Source of the DNA: Chrysaora quinquecirrha
Lineage: Eukaryota; Cnidaria; Scyphozoa; Semaeostomeae; Pelagiidae
Reading direction: 5' to 3'
Assembly: GCA_014526335.1 (NCBI GenBank)
Contig: JACTAT010000010.1
Location: 4,194,913 to 4,258,912, forward strand
DNA length: 64,000 nt
In this document: positions 56,842-64,000 of the stretch, one piece after another
How the letters are laid out: the number at the start of each line of letters is the position of its first letter
How positions within the stretch are numbered: the first letter of the stretch is position 1
Notes under the pieces: model-generated
Seen by the model: only the letters and a program-made list of their open reading frames with translations
Told to the model about the DNA's origin: nothing
The model's database searches: none
Program-made: the position numbers and the translations under genes

Positions 56842-58126
56842 TTACTTTCGGTTCAAAGTTTCAGTAAGCACCAAAATTATCGTGACAATTAAAAGTGTTA
56901 CTATTATGATAAGAATAAAAATTCTACTACTTCTCGGTATCCTGTGTATTCTACTGCAGCCAGAGTTGTTTCTTTTCAAGTTATCTTTTGGACTTTCCTA
57001 CAACAGACAACAGATATGAGATCCCTAAATGAACTGGATGTACGCTACGTGAGAATAGAGCACCTAAATGTGACGTCATCGTTTGAATGATAATGACGTC
57101 ATCAAAAATATCTTTCTAGAATTTCGAAATTTCCTCTTCTTTTTGTGAAAGGGCGTCAAAAATAATGCGCAAACGTGCAAAGTCAGTCAAATATTTATAT
57201 CAAACATTGGCTGAGATATGGCCATCCGAAGAAATACACTTCAATAGGAAATCACTGTATTTTTGCTTCGGTTCATAATGTTTTGAACAAGGCGCAAAAT
57301 ACAGTGTTTTCCTATTCAAAAAGGAAGGGGTTAAAAGGGGGTAAGGGGCTGAAGGGGTTAAAAGAACGACAACAACTTACCGGTCCGAGGTTGATCGTTT
57401 TTCCTGTCACGATTTGATACAAAGGTGGAATATCCTCTAAATTCTGTTTCACAAGACTTTTGTAAGATGGAGGTGGTGTTGCTGCGGCTCTAACAGGCGT
57501 TTCTGCTACGAAGGAGACTACGTCATACGGCATACTAATATCAGCTGTGTCTGGCATGTGGTTTATTTGGTCTTGCGCGAAATGGTTAGTGATAATAAGG
57601 CTGGATAATAATGGTAGACTATTTGACCGTTTTTCTCTTGTAAGCAGTCGATTTTTAAGATCTTTCAGAGAATTTGACTTTTTTATTTCTTTTCCATGGT
57701 TTTTGGCTAATGATAAATTACTTCCACGTAGGGTTGATTCTAAATTCTCGAAAATCATTCCGGCGTCATTTGAATGATAATTCGCTGCATATTTTTCGCT
57801 TCGGGTACTATCGCATTTCAATTCTCTGTCGCTGACTACAATTTTCTCAATTTCAGCACCATTGTTTATCAAACATATTGGCAATAGTTCTGTTTTTTGG
57901 TATTTTGAGTTCTCTCTTCATAAAGCACTGCTGCAGTGCTGTCCCGAGGTATCAAACAATGCGGCGTAGGTGATGCCGTGGTTATGTATTTTTTAGCCGG
58001 ACCCTCGTATGGTAACACCGCTACGCTATCCTGCGGCATGCACAGTGCGTTTACAGCATGCTTGTTTATTATGGTTTCCTCCATCATAGTATCGCTGTTT
58101 CTATCCTGTGGGCTTTGAAATTCCAT
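56842..58126 (-). CDS. C-terminally anchored membrane protein with PPPSY motif, one frameshift; unrecognised
   Basis: Two exons: 58126-57381 (ATG start, donor CCG/GTAAGT) and 56997-56842 (acceptor TTGTAG/GAAAGT, stop TAA), joining in phase 0. About 299 residues are expected. Exon 1 is soluble, with two related blocks, CMPQDSVAVLPYE and CLIPRDSTAAVLYE, then a Ser/Lys-rich middle and ATPPPSYKSL; PPSY-type motifs often bind WW domains. Exon 2 ends with RSSRIFILIIIVTLLIVTI..., a clear membrane helix followed by only about 10 residues, so the protein is probably tail-anchored with its N-terminus in the cytosol. Exon 1 has a frameshift near 57908-57918: the start frame ends in a TGA just past YCQYV, while the downstream frame opens at ENSKYQKTELLP. 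Removing one GA from the GAGAGA run restores it and keeps splice phase. I do not recognise the family. Confidence 0.6.
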
Positions 58127-59096
58127 AATATTTTTCTCCTCTGTCTATTTATGAATCCTATCTTTGATGCTGAATTTTCTACTTCAAAGCCGTTAAACCT
58201 CGCAACCAACAGTTTAATAGCAAAGAAGTATCAAAAATTTCCTTTAGAACATCGATAACTTGTTCATCGAAACTCTAACGCCTTTCGAACACCACTCCTT
58301 GGGCTGAGTAATGCTTCACAAATATTCTCTAGCTCTAAAGCCAGTATTGCTTTCGTTGTTCGTACCCACGTTTTCTTGTATAACAAATTGTTTTTCATTC
58401 AGTTTGTTTATAATCCAAGCCCACTGACTATCATTCAGTGCTAAGACCAGAAAGCACCTTCATAAACCAATTGCGCTCATCAAAAACCCCGATCCAATAG
58501 ACAAGTTGTTTCTTCCAATAAATGGCTTAGTCCAGCGCCTTCAAAATCTTTATGCTCCAGGCTATCACAACAACTCTGAAACCTGCTCGTCCAATCCCCA
58601 GCAGACCCTAGAAAATAACACAGAATTCCAAAACTGCTCATGATATACGCTACCGTCTATTGAAAGTCAATTAATACCATTATAAATGAACTTCTTACTT
58701 GCAAAACAATATATATGATTACAATGATGATTTATGTTACGACCCATGTGTTTGTTTGTTGTTTTGTCTATACCCCCACGAGTCATCACATGCATGCTTG
58801 TTTCTGCATTGTTTATCCGTATATGCTGTCTTTTGCTCAAGTATTTGACATACTGATCCTTCCTGATGTTTCTGTTTCTCATGCTAATTTTCGATCTAAT
58901 TTGGGGCTCATTAATTCTAAGGCGCTTTCGAGATTTGTTCGCCGGTGCAAGTTTTTTAGTTTTGCTGTATTGAACTTATCTTGGTTTAGTTTGTTTGTTT
59001 GTTTGTGTGATGGTTTAGTTAGTATTGCTAGTTTGTTTATGTGTTAGTTTGATTTATGTCTATTAGTTTATTGTTTATGCGAGGGGGCGATTAACT
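58127..59096. other. Upstream region, no gene supported
   Basis: A TTTG/TTAG-rich stretch lies at about 58985-59075. A plus-strand 110-codon frame at 58715-59047 runs into this low-complexity sequence and is not convincing. Confidence 0.45.
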
Positions 59097-59462
59097 CCCA
59101 GGGGGGGTACTCATTAAATTTCAATACGGAAGGGTCCATGCCAATATTTGGGGTCCGAAATCTTAAGCTTATTCAATATTTGGGGTATGTGGACAAGAAT
59201 TCAATATTTGGGATCCACAAATCTGAAGGAAGAATCTTGCGATTTTGTGCGATTCATTACAATGACCCATCCAACTGCAAAGAGCTTATAAATTGAAAAT
59301 TGTCATGAAACTGATGGCTAAACCCGAGAAAACACTTTAGGTGTCCAAAAATAGATAGCAATATTTGGGGTCTCCAAAACATTAAGCTCAATATTTGGGG
59401 GTCTGCAATGAAATAGTGGCATGGACCCCCCGTATTGAAAGTGAATGAGTATCCCCCCTGGG
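59097..59462. mobile_element. MITE M with 8-base target duplication GATTAACT
   Basis: Ends CCCAGGGGGGGTACTCATT and, inverted, CCCAGGGGGGATACTCATT. The inverted similarity continues through TCAATACGG...GGTCCATGCC. Direct repeats GATTAACT at 59089-59096 and 59463-59470 flank it exactly. The interior repeats CAATATTTGGGGTC four times. An 8-base duplication is typical of hAT-type transposition. No coding capacity. Confidence 0.9.
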
Positions 59463-59594
59463 GATTAACTCCCCTACCTCGTACACCACTGCTTGAAATC
59501 CCTATCCCCCTCGATCACGACATCTGGGAAAGCCTGGAGCTACCCGAGGAGCCTCCGTTTTGTCCCTCACTTCCTTACCCACACTTGCCTATGT

Positions 59595-59728
59595 CGAGGG
59601 GCGATTCACTCCTTGGAAGTCTCGTACACCTTTGCTGCAAGTCCTATTGTTTTCTTGGAAATCCCTTGGAAGTCCTTTTGTTTTAATAGAAATCTCGTAC
59701 GCTTTTTGGCAGAGTGAAATGCCCCTCG
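59595..59728. mobile_element. MITE G with 8-base target duplication GCCTATGT
   Basis: 134 bases, ends CGAGGGGCGATTCACTC and, inverted, CGAGGGGCATTTCACTC. Flanks GCCTATGT at 59587-59594 and 59729-59736 are identical. Confidence 0.9.
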
Positions 59729-59736
59729 GCCTATGT

Positions 59737-60353
59737 TAACTCTCTCTGCTGTTCTAATACCTTGTATCTCCTACCGCCTTCTGCCGCATTCTACCTCTAC
59801 ATTTTACATTTACATTTTGACTTATTTAGGCACGGTAGCCCGTCAATCGATTAGGACTGCTTTTCAGGGGCCGTGACCCCGCCGTGACATGTAACTAGAG
59901 CTACTTACAAGAAGATTCTGATAATTGTTTAGATTTTGTTGTTCAATTTTTCTTAAATGTGGCAATAGAGGGTGCTTCTTTTAAATCATGTTCAATTTGA
60001 TTCCAGAGTTTATTCCTTAGCTTATTCACCTGACTTAGGCTCCTTTTTCTTTGACATAATTCACCCTTCTAAACTTTCGCTTCCTAGTCTTAAGTGTACT
60101 TTTCTCTTTAAATGGCCTTTACTTCTTTAACGCCTTGAACTTAACCTTCTTGGATAACCACAAGCTTAATACGACCTTACTATACTTAACCTTAAATCCA
60201 TAAATCCTCGTTACTGTAGCCAACTTAACCTTGGCTTCCTTGCATTAAACTGTCAGGTTGTAAGCTAGTATAAGCTATCTTAGGCTGACGTTACCTTTCC
60301 TTATATTTTACCTTCCTTAATGTCTATCTACATTGCTTAGCTTGAACTTGCTT
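59737..60353. other. Intergenic, no gene seen
   Basis: Many CTTAACCTT-like words, no exon or clear repeat. Confidence 0.45.
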
Positions 60354-60361
60354 ACTGTTGT

Positions 60362-60738
60362 CCCGGGGGAGGTACTTAGTATAATTTGGGTACGGGCATG
60401 TGCCGCCCATATGGGTGGGTTTTGGGCACTGAAATTCTCTAAACATGCGTACGATTTTGACCGAAACCCCCTAAAAGTGGGTGGCAAATTGAAGAAAAGT
60501 CGAAAGTTTAACTTTAATTCGGTCAGAAAAGTGGAAAAATCGCGTCAAAGATGTTCGTAGTACAATATCATGCAATAAATAGGTCTAGAAAGTCTTTTTA
60601 TTCTCAAATTCCGCTTATTTCTACTCATAAAATAGGGTCTGTTTCTGCAAAGGTTTACATTATAAGTGGGTGGGTTTCCGAAATCTGGGCGGCACATCCC
60701 CGTCCATTCATAAGTGAAGTACCCCCCCCCCCCCCGGG
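60362..60738. mobile_element. MITE N with 8-base target duplication ACTGTTGT
   Basis: Ends CCCGGGGGAGGTACTT and, inverted, CCCGGGGG(n)GTACTTCACTT, with inner ATGTGCCGCCC inverted blocks. Flanks ACTGTTGT at 60354-60361 and 60739-60746 match. The right end is preceded by a 15-base C run. An end fragment resembling it is at about 42810-42862 (GCGGCACATCCCCGTG). Confidence 0.85.
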
Positions 60739-60746
60739 ACTGTTGT

Positions 60747-61062
60747 TAAGCTTATTTCGGCTTAGCGTTTCTCAGCTTGTCTTGTCGTACATGAATCTGC
60801 CTTACTCATTAGTTGCCTTGCCTTAAAGTTTAATGACCTAAGTATATCCTCCCTTATTTGTTATATGTTAACCTTGATTCCCTCATGTAAACTTTCTCGG
60901 CTCCTCAAATAGTTTGAGTAATGAAATTTTCTTATAGCTACCCAAGTTACACAATTGGTTTTATTCCAAACTTTCTTTTCCAAGATTGTACCTAACCTTT
61001 CGCCGGGTTACCTTTCTGCACTGTACCTCGACTTTTATAAATCTCTATAACCCCTAACACTT
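60747..61062. other. Intergenic, nothing seen
   Basis: No exon or repeat recognised between two MITEs. Confidence 0.45.
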
Positions 61063-61070
61063 GTTGCCTA

Positions 61071-61203
61071 CGAGGGGCATTCCTCTCTGCAAAAAGGCGT
61101 AAGAGATTTCCATTAAAACAAAAGGACTTTTAAGGGATTTCAGAGAAAATAATAGGACTTCCAGCAAGGTGTGCGAGATTTTCAAGTATTTAATTGCCCC
61201 TCG
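61071..61203. mobile_element. MITE G, inverted orientation, target duplication GTTGCCTA
   Basis: Ends CGAGGGGCATTCCTCTC and AATTGCCCCTCG; flanks GTTGCCTA at 61063-61070 and 61204-61211 are identical. Inner TAAAACAAAAGGACTTTTAA is shared, inverted, with 59595-59728. Confidence 0.9.
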
Positions 61204-61211
61204 GTTGCCTA

Positions 61212-61849
61212 TAACTTATTACTTGCCCATGGTAATTTCTTATCTAATCACATCTTTGCTTTCTTTCAAGTCCCATCTTAACTTGAAACCAGATTAACAA
61301 CGCTGAAACCTGTCTTTTTCCCAACCCAACCGTATCTTTCCTTACCTTTTTTTTTCGTCAGTACCTTTTTAGGCCATGGAATTGAACGTCTTCCTTTCCT
61401 CAGATGTTGTTATTTGATCAGATTTCCGTAGGTATTGAAGTAAACTATTAAAGTCCTTTATTATAGGAGGAATTCTCATTTATCCATCTTCGCGGTTAAT
61501 ATTTTATGAAGTTTTGGTTTCAAGTAATTGAAAGAGCATTTGCGCTACGTCACTGAGAGCCAGCAGGCCAATCAGCTAAAAGGTGGGTGAACCATTCTAT
61601 GCACTAGAAAATATTTCCTGTTTGTGTATTGCAATTTGCAATCAGCCTGCTATTGGGATTCAGTGAGGTAACTGGCTGCTATTTTTTTGGGTTTCCTTTC
61701 CTGTTTAACGAATACGTTAATGAATAAGATATGGAAATTTAAATGTTGAATACGGCTCGAATACGGCATAAAGTTAAATGCTTAAGACTTTGGTTAAAAC
61801 TGATGTTGATAGAGATGATATCAAATTCTGAATGAAACTGAGATGCCAA
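61212..61849. other. Intergenic, no gene seen
   Basis: No splice-supported exon or repeat. Confidence 0.45.
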
Positions 61850-62160
61850 CGAACACACTATGAAATGAACATGCTGAGGAGTACAATCCGTAACGACGAT
61901 GCTGACGAATGTGGTATGAGATGAAATTTCATAAAATTGCTGATGAATGCGGACTGGCATAGGGATGCTGATGAAGTGCAAGATGAAAGATGCAGATGAA
62001 GTGATATGAAATGAACATGCTGACGAATACAGTATGAAATGAACATGCTGACGAATACAGTATGCACTGAGCACGCTGAGGATGCAGTATGAAATGAACG
62101 TGCTGAAGAATACGGCATGAAATAAAAATGCTGACGAATACGGAGGAAATGAACATGGTT
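61850..62160. repeat. Diverged minisatellite, about 28-30 base unit
   Basis: Ten or so copies close to ATGAACATGCTGACGAATAC; the middle two are nearly identical. Minus-strand frames here (His/Ser/Cys-rich) derive from the repeat. Confidence 0.85.
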
Positions 62161-63490
62161 AGGGGTTAAACTACGGTTACCGTTTCTCAAGCATGCTTTA
62201 TAGTCTTTTCTTTTGCAATATACTGTATAGCTAAAGATGCTGTTGGAACAAGGGCGTTGTGGCTAGGTGGGAGACCGAGAGATTTCCCGGTGGGACCCAT
62301 TAAACGCAGCTTTAAACCCATGAAAATATCAAATGCAACAAAAATTTTGCTGAAATTATATTCTCAGTTGAAATGATACATGGAAGTCCCCACGTTAAAA
62401 TTTCCCGGGCCCTTTTCAAGCAGCCACAACGCCCCTGTGTTGGGAACATTTAGTTATTCCAAAGCAAGAAACAATCGTCAAGGCTAAACCGAAGCTACAA
62501 TCATGGCCAAAATTTTTGAGACAAGAGTCATGCACACATACTGGCCGGAGGCCCCCTCCCCCACCCAATGTTGACTTGGGAGAGGGGTCGCCGCCATTAA
62601 GTTGCCTCACACGATTTTGACCAGGATTGTAGGTACTGAAAAGTCTGTATAAAGGAGAGTGGACTAGTAGGATAGATCATTACAGTATACCAATGATTCT
62701 GTCGAAATCATGTAGCGAATTTCATATACCTACCAATAATCTCCACTTCTTCCCTTAGAGTATCGACATCAGCGAGCAGCAACACTTCTCCCCAACCTCT
62801 GCACAGCTAACTCTGCGGAAGAAGCTCCCTGCAAGCTCAAACTAAAGTTCTCATAAATGAAGCCTAGGAAATTCATAGATTCCTGCAAAATTTAGGCATG
62901 CGAAAGATGATTGCAAGCGTCCAGCGTTCTTCCGAAAGCTTTTGTAAACACGTGCTGGTGGCTCCGTGTTTTAGTCAATCGAAAGCAGTCATGTTTGCAT
63001 CTTCGCGTCTGGGACCTTATTAATTCATAATTGGGTGAATTGGCAGGTCGAATTCTTCTGCATGACAGGTCATTTTAAGAGAATAATGTTCAGTAGGCCT
63101 AGTCCTTGTAATAACCCGATGAACTGCTTGTTAGTAGCAGGGGACAGCTACCTGAATTCGTTTCGTTCTGCTTCTAAAGGAATAGAACTTTTCTCACTAG
63201 ACAACTCAACTATTCAGAAAGGTATTTTGCTTCTCGCATTTTTATTTGAAATTTATGTCTGTTACTTCCCCACATATGTTTCAAGCCTTTTACCTCCTGA
63301 CCCCAAATAGCCTCGTTCTGATCATTCCCACCAAGTCTTGTTTTGAAAATCTGCCTTGTTTTCATGATTGCAGCAAAGTTTGTTCCCATCCGCGCCAAAA
63401 TCGTAGGAAATCACGCACGTGCAATAGGATCTCACAGGCCACCAGGTCCGTCTTTTAATGAGTAGTGAAGATGCTTGTTTGTAGTAAGAG
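62161..63490. other. Intergenic, no gene supported
   Basis: Short frames on both strands lack splice or family support. A patch at about 62550-62590 (GGCCCCCTCCCCCACCC) may be a transposon end. Confidence 0.45.
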
Positions 63491-63497
63491 ACTACTT

Positions 63498-63680
63498 GAA
63501 GGTGCTGTGGCGTCCTGGTGTGATACAGCTGTCTCGTGGTGTCAGGAGTTCAGTGTGGTCAGGGTTTGAGCCCAGCCACGGTAGCGTCACAGCCAGGGTT
63601 GAGTTGAGGTCTCGATGAGCTAACCTACTACTTAGATCCAAGCCACTGGCGCTAAAACACCATGTCACCTTCACCGTTTT
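63498..63680 (+). mobile_element. SINE-A copy, plus strand
   Basis: Head GGTGCTGTGGCGTCCTGGTG, box B-like GGGTTTGAGCCCAG, body CACTGGCGCTAAAACACCAT. Confidence 0.8.
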
Positions 63681-63707
63681 ATTTCAGGGTCGATCTACTA
63701 GACTGCT

Positions 63708-63905
63708 GGGTGAAGGTGAAATGGTGTACTTGGCGCCAGTCGCCGGGATCTCAGAAGTAGATAAACTAGCCCTGACCCTGCCTGTGACGCAACCAGAACC
63801 ATGGCTGGAGCTCGAACCACACTTCGCAGAGCTCTTGACATGACGAACTCGGAACTAGCTGAGCGAACAAGCTTATTACACCATGACGCCCGCCATGACG
63901 CCACA
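63708..63905 (-). mobile_element. SINE-A copy, minus strand, opposing its neighbour
   Basis: GGCGCCAGTCGCCGGGATCTC body, GGAGCTCGAACCAC box B, and a duplicated CATGACGCC(CG) near the head end. With 63498-63680 it forms a tail-to-tail pair. Confidence 0.8.
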
Positions 63906-64000
63906 ATATACTGTTACGGCGCCTGCCTATGGCAACAGTTTTTTTTAAGCAAGCAAAATTAATTACTTTTCTAGCTCCGCAGTCTGTAGGCTCACTGAGA

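Noticed and set aside
56468..57019. Plus-strand frames of 60 and 93 codons
   Set aside because: They lie in a duplicated segment and antisense to the well-supported C-terminal exon of the minus-strand gene.
58715..59047. 110-codon plus-strand Cys/Phe-rich frame
   Set aside because: Much of it is a TTTG/TTAG low-complexity region; no splice or family support.
61739..62190. Overlapping minus-strand frames of about 110 codons
   Set aside because: They translate a 28-30 base minisatellite in several phases.

Overview
The window is nuclear DNA of a non-vertebrate animal, probably a marine invertebrate. I cannot place it more precisely. Genes are split by GT-AG introns of roughly 100 to 3000 bases, the sequence is AT-rich by eye, and at least half of it is dispersed repeats, tRNA-derived SINEs, MITE-like elements and microsatellites. 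The recognisable genes are animal families: a SLC35F3/F4-type transporter, a PLAT-domain animal lipoxygenase, LRRC9, and POLR3K, the small zinc-ribbon subunit of RNA polymerase III. All exon borders below were read by hand from splice sites, reading phase and family resemblance.

Layout. 1-7600: repeats only, including two copies of a truncated non-LTR retrotransposon tail and a 390-base dispersed repeat. 7621-9038 (+): a two-exon gene for a small single-pass membrane protein with a very basic tail; I do not recognise it. 10488-13945 (+): the first four exons of a SLC35F3/F4-like transporter whose 3' exons are absent. 16180-26136 (-): a lipoxygenase gene of at least 14 exons carrying three lesions and lacking its last exon. 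The transporter and lipoxygenase converge, and each lacks its 3' end across the 2.2 kb between them. 28552-53837 (-): LRRC9, about 35 recognised exons over 25 kb, full of repeats in its introns and apparently missing a few exons. 54797-55546 (+): POLR3K, intact in three exons and divergent from LRRC9. 56842-58126 (-): a two-exon gene for a membrane protein with a C-terminal anchor and a PPPSY motif, with one frameshift. 59-64 kb: a graveyard of small transposons, several with clean 8-base target duplications.

The genes do not form a pathway. The biology worth following is the state of the lipoxygenase (iron ligands kept, reading frame broken), two unrecognised membrane-protein genes, and several short palindromic transposon families that look undescribed. 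Frameshifts and missing exons in four of six genes suggest either active decay or draft-assembly errors; the sequence alone cannot separate these.
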